Origin: Opitutia bacterium UBA4506
GTDB lineage: Bacteria > Verrucomicrobiota > Verrucomicrobiia > Opitutales > Puniceicoccaceae
Direction of reading: 5' to 3'
Assembly: GCA_002388665.1 (NCBI GenBank)
Contig: DGMY01000082.1
Location: forward strand, 1 to 64,000
Length of the DNA stretch: 64,000 nt
Shown here: positions 18,461-26,746 of the stretch, in pieces
Position numbering within the stretch: position 1 is the stretch's first letter
Layout of the letters: each line of letters opens with the position of its first letter
The notes under the pieces: generated by a model
What the model was told of the DNA's origin: nothing
Databases searched by the model: none
The model's input: only the letters and a program-made list of their open reading frames with translations
Translations under genes and position numbers: made by a program

Positions 18461-19948
18461 ATGGAGACTCAACAAACCTCTCAGCAGCTGAATCGCGCGA
18501 GACAACGGGCGAAACTCTTCCAAAAGAGTAAGCTCTATCTCTCACTCTACCTGCTCGTACTTCCCACGACTCTTTCTCTACTGGTCTTCAGTTATTACCC
18601 GAAGATTGACGTCGTGATCATGTCCTTCTTCCGATGGGAGCCACCATCGGTTGAGGAATATATCGGATTCGGTAACTTTATCCGGGCCTTTAAGGATCCG
18701 CAGTTCTGGGCTTCATTCAAACTGGTCGGTATTTTGCTCGTGGCGAATTTGCTGAAGCTGTGGCCGGGTATTCTGGCGGCGATCGCCTTGCACCGATTGG
18801 CCAGCGACAAGCTGCGCTACTTCTTTCAAGTGTGTTTCGTTGTCCCGATGATCATCCCCGGGATGGTCTTTCTGTTGATCTGGAAAAGCTTCTATGAGCC
18901 AGAGTTCGGTTTGGTGAATCGTTTCCTCAACATGACCGGGTTGATGAACGTTCTCGATTGGCTCGACACGGCAATGCCGGCGATTGCAGAAAAATTGAAT
19001 CCGGTTTTCGACGGGGTTGTTAACCCTGTCTTTGGCGGAGTGGGGGCCATTGTCCTCTTGGGGGCGATTATCATTACCCTCGGATTTCGGAAGGAGAGAG
19101 ATCCTGCACGCTTCGGAGATTTTCTCTGGATCTTGATCGGCAGTCTGTTGATTCCCGTCTTTGGCCTGACTGGCCTTTCGGGGGCTGCGGAAGGCTGGAT
19201 CGGACTGCTGGTACTCGCAGTGGTCTGGATGGTCTTTGGTTCGCGTCGGATGCCCGGTACCTGGGTTATCTGGCCATTTATCATTCTCGCCGGGACTCTG
19301 GTCTTCTGGGGCGGCGGTTTGTGGCGCCTTCCGATCATCCTTCTGGTGGGGATGGCAGTTTTCGAATGGGTCCGCGCCAAAAGAGATTTCTTTACCGGCA
19401 ATCCTCTCATGTCCTACATCGGTTTGGGCATCATTACCGTGGGTTCGCTCTTGATCATCTTTGGATCGATTTGGACGACTCCTATTGAGCAATTTGCCGA
19501 CGGAAAACCCGCTTGGTTGGGCAACAAGGATTTGGTGATCCCTGCGATTCTCTTCTGGGGTTTCCCTTGGGTGGGTACCGTTGGGGTTCTGATCTATCTT
19601 TCCGGACTACAGAATATTTCGGAGGACATTTACGAGGCCGCCCGTCTGGACGGGGTGACCCCGCTGGGGATGATCTTCCGAATCGAGCTGCCACTGATCA
19701 TGACGCAGGTGCGGATCAATATCATCTTTATGACGATCAATACGTTGGTCGCTTATGAGATCTTCTTCATCCTACTCGGAGTGGATGGGGGTCCCGGGAA
19801 CAAGGGTCTTGTGCCCGGATTGTATATGTTCCAGTCGGCGTTCGTTGACGGGCAATTTGGTTATGCCTGTGCGTTGGGGATGGTCCTTTTCGTCATCATC
19901 CTACTCCTGACAATCATTAATCAGAAGTTTGTGAAGGTAGACAAATAA
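18461..19948 (+). CDS. Sugar ABC transporter permease, MalF-type, with large membrane insertion
   Basis: 495 aa, whereas MalF/UgpA-type permeases of this class usually have about 290-310. Residues 1-165 and 350-495 match the family: LVLPTTLSLLVFSYYP helix 1, YEPEFGLVNRFL in the middle, LSGLQNISEDIYEAARLDG and the EAA loop contacting the ATPase, then the last helices. Between them lies an extra stretch of about 175 residues (about 170-345) holding five or six further hydrophobic segments (for example AIVLLGAIIITLGF, FLWILIGSLLIPVFG, IIYLVG-like helices near 290-336) separated by charged loops. The insertion keeps the frame and the downstream motifs are intact, so the protein should be functional. 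It is followed by the second permease after 26 bp. Confidence 0.92.
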   Translation: METQQTSQQLNRARQRAKLFQKSKLYLSLYLLVLPTTLSLLVFSYYPKIDVVIMSFFRWEPPSVEEYIGFGNFIRAFKDPQFWASFKLVGILLVANLLKLWPGILAAIALHRLASDKLRYFFQVCFVVPMIIPGMVFLLIWKSFYEPEFGLVNRFLNMTGLMNVLDWLDTAMPAIAEKLNPVFDGVVNPVFGGVGAIVLLGAIIITLGFRKERDPARFGDFLWILIGSLLIPVFGLTGLSGAAEGWIGLLVLAVVWMVFGSRRMPGTWVIWPFIILAGTLVFWGGGLWRLPIILLVGMAVFEWVRAKRDFFTGNPLMSYIGLGIITVGSLLIIFGSIWTTPIEQFADGKPAWLGNKDLVIPAILFWGFPWVGTVGVLIYLSGLQNISEDIYEAARLDGVTPLGMIFRIELPLIMTQVRINIIFMTINTLVAYEIFFILLGVDGGPGNKGLVPGLYMFQSAFVDGQFGYACALGMVLFVIILLLTIINQKFVKVDK

Positions 19949-19974
19949 TCCCCCGGGATTCAGGAAATACTATT

Positions 19975-20811
19975 ATGGCTGAGAAAATTAATAAGTTCTA
20001 CGAGGGCGTAAAGGTCGGTTACGTCGGTTTCGTTCTGTTTTTTGCCTTCGTTCCTCTGTTCATCATGGTGGTCGTGAGCTTCAAGTCGAATGACCAGTTT
20101 TTGCAAAATCCATGGTTTTTCGACAGCCCGGACACTTGGAAATGGGAAAACTGGGCGGTGGCTTGGGATACCGTCAATGGCTATATCGCCAATTCGATCT
20201 TTGTCTCCTTCACCGGTACCATCGTTACTTTGGTCATCGTGCTGATGTGCTCGTACGCGATCGCCCGTTTTAATTTCCCTGGGAAAAACATTATTTTCTA
20301 CCTGGTCATGGCGACGATGTTCCTTCCCGGGACGGTGGCTGCACTGGTGACTCTCTTCAACCTTTTGATGAACCTCGGGCTCGTCAATTCGCTGTGGGCC
20401 TTGGTGGTGATGGCTTCGGTCGGAGGTCAGGTCGCTGGGGTCTTCATCCTGCGAAACTTCATTGAGGACATTCCCAAGGAACTGTTTGAATCGACTCAGA
20501 TCGACGGGGGCGGGCACTTCGCACAGATTCGCCACATCGTTCTCCCGTTGTCGGCATCCATCATTTCCGTGACCTGTATCATGGATTTTCTCGGTTCCTG
20601 GAACCAAGTGATTCTTCCGCTCCTCCTCCTGCGCGACGACGCCCTCCTGACCATTCCGGTGGGTCTGTTCCGACTCGATGGGGAGTATGTCAAACAGTAC
20701 GGAGAGCTCATGGCCGGGTACGCGATCAGCTCCGTTCCACTTCTTGTGATCTTCCTGTTCTCGATGAAATTCTTCGTCAAGGGCCTCGCCGCTGGTGCGG
20801 TGAAGGGATAA
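19975..20811 (+). CDS. Sugar ABC transporter permease, MalG-type
   Basis: 278 aa, the normal length of MalG/UgpE-type permeases, with six predicted helices. The periplasmic loop after helix 1 has WKWENWAVAWDTVNGYIANS, typical of the family, and the EAA motif is present as ELFESTQIDGGGHFAQIRHIVLPLS (first Ala replaced by Ser), which docks on the ATPase. It forms the heterodimeric channel with the enlarged permease encoded just upstream. The gene sits 26 bp after that gene and 28 bp before the ATPase gene. Confidence 0.93.
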   Translation: MAEKINKFYEGVKVGYVGFVLFFAFVPLFIMVVVSFKSNDQFLQNPWFFDSPDTWKWENWAVAWDTVNGYIANSIFVSFTGTIVTLVIVLMCSYAIARFNFPGKNIIFYLVMATMFLPGTVAALVTLFNLLMNLGLVNSLWALVVMASVGGQVAGVFILRNFIEDIPKELFESTQIDGGGHFAQIRHIVLPLSASIISVTCIMDFLGSWNQVILPLLLLRDDALLTIPVGLFRLDGEYVKQYGELMAGYAISSVPLLVIFLFSMKFFVKGLAAGAVKG

Positions 20812-20839
20812 GCCCTCCAATTTAACCCTATCTAAAGAC

Positions 20840-21958
20840 ATGTCCTCCGTTACAATTGACAAACTCGACAAGACTTACAGCCCTGGAAAGAGTGACTCCT
20901 TTCGGGCCGTAAAGGGAATCGACCTCCATATTAAAGACAAAGAGTTTATGGTCCTCGTCGGACCTTCCGGTTGTGGTAAATCAACCACCCTGCGAATGAT
21001 CGCCGGACTCGAAGAGATCACCGGAGGAACGCTCAAGATCGGTGACCGTATTGTCAACGACGTCGCTCCGAAGGATCGGGGGATTGCCATGGTGTTTCAA
21101 AACTATGCGCTCTACCCGCACATGACCGTTTTCGACAACATGGCCTTTGGATTGAAGCTCCAAAAGATGCCTCGGGAGGAGATCAAGCGCCGGGTGGACA
21201 ATGCTGCCGACATCCTGGGACTCCAAACGATGTTGGACCGCAAGCCCAAAGCGCTCTCGGGTGGTCAACGCCAACGTGTGGCGGTTGGGCGTGCGATCGT
21301 TCGTCAGCCGGAGGTGTTCCTTTTTGACGAGCCGCTTTCCAATCTCGACGCCAAGATGCGTGTCCAGATGCGGACTGAGATTTCCAAGCTCCATGCGCGG
21401 TTGGACGCGACCATGATCTATGTGACTCACGACCAGGTTGAGGCCATGACCATGGGTGACCGGATCTGTGTGATGAAAGATGGAAACATCATGCAGGTGG
21501 ATGGTCCGCTCAATCTCTACAACAAGCCGCAGAATATGTTTGTTGCAGGATTTATCGGAAGTCCTCCAATGAACTTCTTCGTGGGAAATGTTTCTGACCA
21601 AGCGGGAGCCAAGAAGTTTACTGAAAAGCCAGCCAGCGGCACCGGATTTGAAATCTTACTCGATAATCGTCTCTCGGAAGCAGCGGCGAAGCAATCGGGC
21701 AAGGGCGTTGTCTTCGGTGTTCGTCCCGAGGACATCGAGATCGTGACTGCAGCAGACTCGGAGGCAATCGAAGCGGCAATCGACGTGGCCGAACCAATGG
21801 GAGCGGAGACGTTTCTCTACCTCACGACTGCCGGAGGCCACAATTTCATCGCCAAGGTACAAGCTGACCACTCGTTCAGCCTCGGGGAGAAGATCTTCGT
21901 ACGATTCGATCTGGCACGGTCCCATCTCTTCGACACGGCGACCGAGAACGTCCTCTAG
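20840..21958 (+). CDS. Sugar ABC transporter ATPase, MalK/UgpC type
   Basis: 372 aa. Walker A GPSGCGKST, Q-loop MVFQNYALYPH, signature LSGGQRQRVAVGRAI, Walker B VFLFDEPLSNLDAK and H-loop YVTHDQ are intact. The C-terminal regulatory (TOBE) part follows, starting near MNFFVGNV and containing GVRPEDIEI, as in MalK and UgpC; it could bind regulators or other partners. It closes the importer operon. A rho-independent terminator 72 bases after the stop marks the operon end. Confidence 0.95.
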   Translation: MSSVTIDKLDKTYSPGKSDSFRAVKGIDLHIKDKEFMVLVGPSGCGKSTTLRMIAGLEEITGGTLKIGDRIVNDVAPKDRGIAMVFQNYALYPHMTVFDNMAFGLKLQKMPREEIKRRVDNAADILGLQTMLDRKPKALSGGQRQRVAVGRAIVRQPEVFLFDEPLSNLDAKMRVQMRTEISKLHARLDATMIYVTHDQVEAMTMGDRICVMKDGNIMQVDGPLNLYNKPQNMFVAGFIGSPPMNFFVGNVSDQAGAKKFTEKPASGTGFEILLDNRLSEAAAKQSGKGVVFGVRPEDIEIVTAADSEAIEAAIDVAEPMGAETFLYLTTAGGHNFIAKVQADHSFSLGEKIFVRFDLARSHLFDTATENVL

Positions 21959-22029
21959 TTGGGGACAATGACCTGAATGGTCTGGCCCGTCCGATTTACC
22001 AGATTTGTGGGTGCTGAGAGCATCCGGAT

Positions 22030-22066
22030 TGAATCCACCTCATTCTTTGGGGTGGATTCATTTTTT
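22030..22066 (+). terminator. Rho-independent terminator of the sugar ABC operon
   Basis: A perfect 10-bp stem (TGAATCCACC at 22030-22039 with GGTGGATTCA at 22051-22060), an 11-base loop and a run of six T immediately after. It lies between the ATPase stop (21958) and the helicase start (22177). Confidence 0.9.
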
Positions 22067-22176
22067 ATGGGGTCGACGGTCGGGGGACGTATTGGGTCTC
22101 GGCGCAAACTGATATTCATGCGGGAGGAATGGATCGTGGCTTGTCCTTCTCGGGGTCTGTTAGTTAGATCCTGCTG

Positions 22177-24819
22177 ATGGCTGAGGTTTTGGAAGTGTCC
22201 GGGATGATCGAGATTACTCCGCGAGGTGTCGTGGTTTGTCGCGGGTCCGGGGATGCTCTTCATACCGCGTTTTCCCAGTCCGAGGAGCAGGGCCTTATCT
22301 TGTTGGCTGGGAAGAACGAGTTGAATGCAGATGACTGGAGTGTTCGATTTTGGCGCGGGGTAGCGTCCCGATTCTTGAATGCGATCTGTCATTTACCCGA
22401 TGGCATGGATTGGGATGAGGTGATCGTGGAGGAGCCCGGGGAATCGGAATGGCGCGAGATGGTTTTGAATGCTCCTCCCATGCGTGGTGGGGAATACCTG
22501 TCGGTACCGGTTCTCTCGGGCGTCTGGTCGCGGTTGATGCGATGGTCGGAGTCCCGGGTGCGCGAATCGGGCGGTATCAATCCCTTTCTCGAACGATATG
22601 CACCGAGTTGGTCAAGGGTGGGGCGAGTCACTTTGCACCTGGCTGAGAATAAGGCGGAAGCCGACTATCCTTTTGCCTTTCTGGCGACCTATGCGACGGG
22701 CCTTACCGCGTCGGGCGAACTGAGGCTTCTGCCCTTGGCAAAAGCCCTGAAAGAGTTCTCCGACGAACGAAATCAGCTCGTACTTCTCAAGCTCCTGGAG
22801 CCCCTCCAGCGAGCCTCGGAAAACTCTCCGTTGATTGCTGATTTAATCGAAACCGGAGACATCTTTCACCCAATGGTCTGGAGTACGCAAGAGGCGTACG
22901 AATTTCTGCGCAGTGTTCCCGTTTTTGAGGAAGCCGGGCTATTGGTGCGACTGCCGAACTGGTGGAAGAAAAAGAGCAGACGGCCACGGGTCGCGGCGAC
23001 GATTGGGAAAAAGCGAACCTCTAAAGTCGGCTTGGATGCGATGCTGGACTTTTCTTTGGAGGTCGTCGTGGGAGACCGCAAACTGTCCCTGGCGGAAATT
23101 GAGAAATTGCTGGCGGGTGAGGACGGATTGGTCAATCTCGGCGGAGAGTGGGTCGAGGTGGATCGCGCCCAACTGCAACAAGCACTGGATCACTGGAGAG
23201 CGTTGGAAGAGGCCGGTGGGCTGTCGATGATCGAGGGAATGCGCCTGTTGGCCGGGGCCCCGGGGGACCTCCGCGACGAGGAGGAGTTGGAGGAGTCGCG
23301 GGAATGGGCGTTTGCCCAGCCGGGAGAATGGATGACGGAGGTGTTGGCCCGTCTAACGGACCCTCAGCGAATTGCACCGCCGGCGTCTCTACAGGCAACC
23401 TTGCGGCCGTACCAGGAGGTCGGTCTCGATTGGTTGTGGTTCTGTGCAAGAGCGGGACTTGGCGGCTGCTTGGCCGATGACATGGGATTGGGCAAAACGA
23501 TCCAGGTCTTGGCTGCCCTTCTCCGCTTGAAGGAGGAAGGCTCGGCCACGACTCCGTCTTTGCTGGTGGTCCCGGCCTCGTTGATCGGAAATTGGAAACG
23601 GGAAGCGGCAGCCTTTGCCCCGAGTTTGACTCTCTATATAGCGCACCGCTCAGAGTCGGGAATGGGGGATCCGAATGTTCCGGACGAATCGCTTTTGGCG
23701 AAGTCGGACCTGGTGGTGACCACCTACGGTACGGTGCCACGCTTGGATTGGCTGGCGGAGCGCAATTGGGCGTGGATCATCCTGGACGAGGCACAGGCGA
23801 TCAAGAATCACGGGACGCGCCAAAGTCGGGCCATTCGCAAACTGGAGGCCCAGGCGCGCTTCGCGCTGACCGGAACTCCGGTCGAGAACCAACTCGGCGA
23901 CCTCTGGTCTCTTTTTGACTTCATCAATCCGGGACTATTGGGGACGAAGGCGGCGTTCAAATCCTTCGTCTCCAAACTGCGCTCGCGGAATCATGAGAAG
24001 TTCGCGCCCCTACGCCGCTTGGTTTCTCCGTACATCCTGAGGAGGCTCAAAACTGATCGATCGGTGGTCAGTGACCTGCCGGACAAAACCGAGATGAAGG
24101 TGTTCTGTAGTTTGACCCCCGCGCAAGCCAGGCTCTACCAGTCGACGGCGAAGGAGCTGAAGAAGGAATTGGCTTCTACGAATGGGATGCAGAGAAAGGG
24201 CTTGGTGTTGAGCTATCTGATGCGATTCAAGCAGATCTGTAATCATCCCGATCAGGTCGCACACGCCGGTAATTTTGAGGCGAGCCGCAGCGCGAAATTT
24301 CAGCGACTGATCGAGTTGTGTGAAGAGGTATCTTCCCGGGGTGAGAAGGTGCTGGTCTTTACCCAGTTCCGGGAAATGACAGGTCATCTGGATGAATTGC
24401 TGGCAAAGGTGTTTGGCCGGCCCGGTTTGGTGTTGCACGGAGGCACCCCTGTAAAGGAGCGTTCGAAGAAGGTGGACCGTTTTCAGTCGGACGCCGGTCC
24501 GCCATATTTCGTGCTTTCCCTGAAGGCTGGTGGCACAGGGCTCAACTTAACTGCGGCGAACCATGTGATCCATTTTGACCGGTGGTGGAATCCTGCGATC
24601 GAGAACCAGGCAACCGACCGCGCTTTTCGGATCGGTCAGAAGAAGAATGTTCTGGTTCATAAGTTCGTCACGACGGGTACCCTCGAAGAGAAAATTGATG
24701 AGTTGATCGATGCAAAGCGCGAGACTGCTGAGCAGATCTTAACCGGAGGTGCCGAGAAGGCACTGACCGAGATGAGCAATGACGAGCTGCTGGACTTTGT
24801 CAGTCTCTCGGTGAGGTAG
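22177..24819 (+). CDS. SNF2-family DEAD/H helicase-like ATPase
   Basis: 880 aa. Residues 1-400 form the variable N-terminal region of bacterial SNF2 proteins (no named domain recognised). The two-lobed motor follows: motif I LADDMGLGKTIQ (about 431-442), motif II ILDEAQAIKNH (DEAQ box, about 535), motif III ALTGTPVENQLGDLWS, and in lobe 2 VLVFTQFREM, LVLHGGTP, LSLKAGGTGLNLT (motif V) and HFDRWWNPAIENQATDRAFRIGQ (motif VI). Such enzymes translocate on duplex DNA and act in repair, transcription recycling or phage defence; which one applies here is not visible. The gene next door encodes a SWIM-domain protein, the usual partner of bacterial SNF2 genes. No strong ribosome site precedes the ATG. 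Confidence 0.94.
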   Translation: MAEVLEVSGMIEITPRGVVVCRGSGDALHTAFSQSEEQGLILLAGKNELNADDWSVRFWRGVASRFLNAICHLPDGMDWDEVIVEEPGESEWREMVLNAPPMRGGEYLSVPVLSGVWSRLMRWSESRVRESGGINPFLERYAPSWSRVGRVTLHLAENKAEADYPFAFLATYATGLTASGELRLLPLAKALKEFSDERNQLVLLKLLEPLQRASENSPLIADLIETGDIFHPMVWSTQEAYEFLRSVPVFEEAGLLVRLPNWWKKKSRRPRVAATIGKKRTSKVGLDAMLDFSLEVVVGDRKLSLAEIEKLLAGEDGLVNLGGEWVEVDRAQLQQALDHWRALEEAGGLSMIEGMRLLAGAPGDLRDEEELEESREWAFAQPGEWMTEVLARLTDPQRIAPPASLQATLRPYQEVGLDWLWFCARAGLGGCLADDMGLGKTIQVLAALLRLKEEGSATTPSLLVVPASLIGNWKREAAAFAPSLTLYIAHRSESGMGDPNVPDESLLAKSDLVVTTYGTVPRLDWLAERNWAWIILDEAQAIKNHGTRQSRAIRKLEAQARFALTGTPVENQLGDLWSLFDFINPGLLGTKAAFKSFVSKLRSRNHEKFAPLRRLVSPYILRRLKTDRSVVSDLPDKTEMKVFCSLTPAQARLYQSTAKELKKELASTNGMQRKGLVLSYLMRFKQICNHPDQVAHAGNFEASRSAKFQRLIELCEEVSSRGEKVLVFTQFREMTGHLDELLAKVFGRPGLVLHGGTPVKERSKKVDRFQSDAGPPYFVLSLKAGGTGLNLTAANHVIHFDRWWNPAIENQATDRAFRIGQKKNVLVHKFVTTGTLEEKIDELIDAKRETAEQILTGGAEKALTEMSNDELLDFVSLSVR

Positions 24820-24830
24820 GGAACGTTGTC

Positions 24831-25802
24831 ATGGACTGGGACGATTATCGGCGGCCTCGAAGTGTCGGAGAACTGCGGATACTGGCAGAGGAGAAGGTCA
24901 AGGAGTTGGTTGAGGAGGGGTTGGACCCCAAGCCCGTAACTGGAATCGGACGCCAGGGGAAGATTGCAAAGAGTTTTTGGGGGCACAGTTGGTGCCTGCA
25001 TCTAGAGAAGCACTGCGATTACGAGAATCGGCTTCAGAGGGGGCGAAGTTACGTCAGGAATGGCACTGTAGTCGATCTGGACATTCGTCGAGGTGAGGTG
25101 GTCGCGCTCGTGATGGGTTCCGAATTGTATGAGCTGTCGATCGGATTTGAGCCGCTGGGGCACGAGTCCTGGCAGGCGATTCAAAAGGATTGTCGGGGCA
25201 AGATCGGCTCTTTGATGGAGCTCCTGCAAGGAAAGCTTTCGGACGAAGTGATGCGAAGGGTCACTGACCCTGGAAAAGGGCTCTTTCCGCAGGTAGGTGA
25301 GATGCGATTCAACTGCAACTGTCCCGATTGGGCCGGCATGTGTAAGCATGTGGCCGCGGCTCTCTATGGGGTCGGGATACGATTGGATTCGGAGCCGGAA
25401 TTGTTGTTTCTCCTTCGAGGGGTCGATCAGCAGGAGTTGGTCGATCCGGCTGGAGCGACCGAGGAGGTATTGGCAGGAGCCCGAAAGGGGCGCCGTCGGA
25501 CCCTGGCAATATCCTCGATCCGGGATGTTTTCGGAATCGAACCGGAAGGGCTCGAGGCCTTGAGTGAGTTGGAGAATCTGGATGAGGAAACAACCACTGG
25601 GGAGAAGGGGCCCAAGGAAGAGGGCATTTCGGGGACCGAGCTTCGTTTACTTCGTGAAATGATCGGAATTAATCAGAAATCGTTTGCCCAGGTGTTGAAA
25701 ATCCCCGTCTCCACTTTGGTGGAGTGGGAGAGTGTGACAGACCGCTATCTGGACTTAAACGAAGAACAGCTGCGTCTCCTGACGGAAATTGAAGAGGGAT
25801 AG
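24831..25802 (+). CDS. SWIM zinc-finger protein with C-terminal HTH-like segment
   Basis: 323 aa, starting 11 bp after the SNF2 gene. The SWIM motif is CxCx(n)CxH at C162, C164, C171 and H173 (FNCNCPDWAGMCKH), a zinc-binding fold involved in DNA or protein contacts. The flanks match the family of SWIM proteins that accompany SNF2 helicases: KSFWGHSWCLHLE near the N-terminus, GRSYVRNGTV, and LFPQVGEM before the motif. An acidic linker (about 245-265) leads to a C-terminal unit (about 268-320) with LRLLREMIGINQKSFAQVLKIPVSTLVEWE, which looks like an Xre-type helix-turn-helix and is not a standard part of this family. It probably acts with the helicase. Confidence 0.9.
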   Translation: MDWDDYRRPRSVGELRILAEEKVKELVEEGLDPKPVTGIGRQGKIAKSFWGHSWCLHLEKHCDYENRLQRGRSYVRNGTVVDLDIRRGEVVALVMGSELYELSIGFEPLGHESWQAIQKDCRGKIGSLMELLQGKLSDEVMRRVTDPGKGLFPQVGEMRFNCNCPDWAGMCKHVAAALYGVGIRLDSEPELLFLLRGVDQQELVDPAGATEEVLAGARKGRRRTLAISSIRDVFGIEPEGLEALSELENLDEETTTGEKGPKEEGISGTELRLLREMIGINQKSFAQVLKIPVSTLVEWESVTDRYLDLNEEQLRLLTEIEEG

Positions 25803-25926
25803 CGGCTGGCTGATTGATTTTTCTCATCGGGAAAAGCGGTCCTGGGAGCATCGGGCTTCTCGATGTGATCTTTGAGAAGCAATATGGGTTGAACCTTCTT
25901 CGCGAAACCGATTTTTTGAGGGGAGA

Positions 25927-26670
25927 ATGAAGAAAGGCGAAGTTCGCAAGTTTTACAATCAGGAGGATGTGGTCGACCACTATGCGCAGGCAGCCTCTGA
26001 CGTTGGCCTATGGATCTCGGAAGAAAAGATTTTCCAGCGAGTATTTTCGCCCGAGGAGCAAATTTTGGAACTGGGTTGCGGGGCGGGGCGAATCGCCGTA
26101 GGGCTCTACGAACTGGGCTATACGAACATATTTGCTACCGACTACGCTCGGAAAATGGTGGGACGGGCGCGGAGTGTTGCTGAGATTCTAGAGTATGACA
26201 TCAACTTTGGTGTCCAGGATGCGACCGATCTAGGATTTGCGGACGAGACCTTCGACGGCGCCATCTTCGGTTTTAACGGATTGATGCAAATTCCCGGTCG
26301 AGACGGACGGAAGAAGGCGATGGCGGAAATTTTCCGAGTTCTCCGTCCCGGTTCGTGGTTCGTGTTTACCAGCCATGATCGCAATGCTTCGGAACATCCG
26401 AGCTATTGGAAGGCAGAGACGAAACGCTGGCGCGCTGGGACTCAGGATCCTGACCTGATCGATTTTGGCGACCGGATCGGAGCGACCCCGTGGGGAGATC
26501 TGTATATTCATGTTCCCGAGGCCAATCTCATCCGCGAGGACCTCAAGGAAACCGGTTTCCGGATCGAAGTGGATGTGCTGCGTTCCAAGCTGGCCGAAGA
26601 GCCTCCGGGGGTGAAGGAGTTTTCGGATGAATGTCGCTTTTGGGTGGTTCAAAAGCCCGCCCGGGCGTAA
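25927..26670 (+). CDS. Class I SAM-dependent methyltransferase
   Basis: 247 aa. A GGGGAG-like ribosome site lies just before the ATG. The Rossmann-fold SAM-binding motif I is ILELGCGAGRIAVGLYELG, with the acidic ribose ligand in IFATDYARKMV, the adenine-contact motif VQDATDLGFAD, and the family strand GAIFGFNGLMQIPGR. The C-terminal part (FRVLRPGSWFVFTSHDRN) matches Methyltransf_11/25-type enzymes. The substrate is unknown and the neighbours give no hint, since it is separated by 124 bp from the SWIM gene and followed by an inverted repeat. Confidence 0.88.
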   Translation: MKKGEVRKFYNQEDVVDHYAQAASDVGLWISEEKIFQRVFSPEEQILELGCGAGRIAVGLYELGYTNIFATDYARKMVGRARSVAEILEYDINFGVQDATDLGFADETFDGAIFGFNGLMQIPGRDGRKKAMAEIFRVLRPGSWFVFTSHDRNASEHPSYWKAETKRWRAGTQDPDLIDFGDRIGATPWGDLYIHVPEANLIREDLKETGFRIEVDVLRSKLAEEPPGVKEFSDECRFWVVQKPARA

Positions 26671-26677
26671 GAATCGA

Positions 26678-26696
26678 GTTACGTTCCAAACGTAAC
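26678..26696. repeat. 8-bp inverted repeat downstream of the methyltransferase gene
   Basis: GTTACGTT (26678-26685), three bases, AACGTAAC (26689-26696). It lies 8 bases after the methyltransferase stop and about 50 bases before the next start. No T run follows, so it could equally be an operator or an mRNA end hairpin. Confidence 0.45.
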
Positions 26697-26746
26697 ACTG
26701 TTTGCACTCGTCAAGCGGTCGTTCGGAGGAATAGAAAGGACAGCTT

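Noticed and set aside
17474..18523. Long antisense frame over the sugar-binding protein gene
   Set aside because: No domain or signal peptide, and the plus-strand gene has strong family motifs.
19960..20871. Antisense frame over the MalG-type permease
   Set aside because: Charged, His/Glu-rich translation typical of the reverse of a membrane-protein gene.
21977..22177. 66-aa ORF between the ABC operon and the helicase gene
   Set aside because: It contains the strong terminator hairpin and lacks coding character.
22177..25802. Defence island around the SNF2/SWIM pair
   Set aside because: Neighbours are an ABC importer and a generic methyltransferase; no nuclease, restriction or other defence gene is present.
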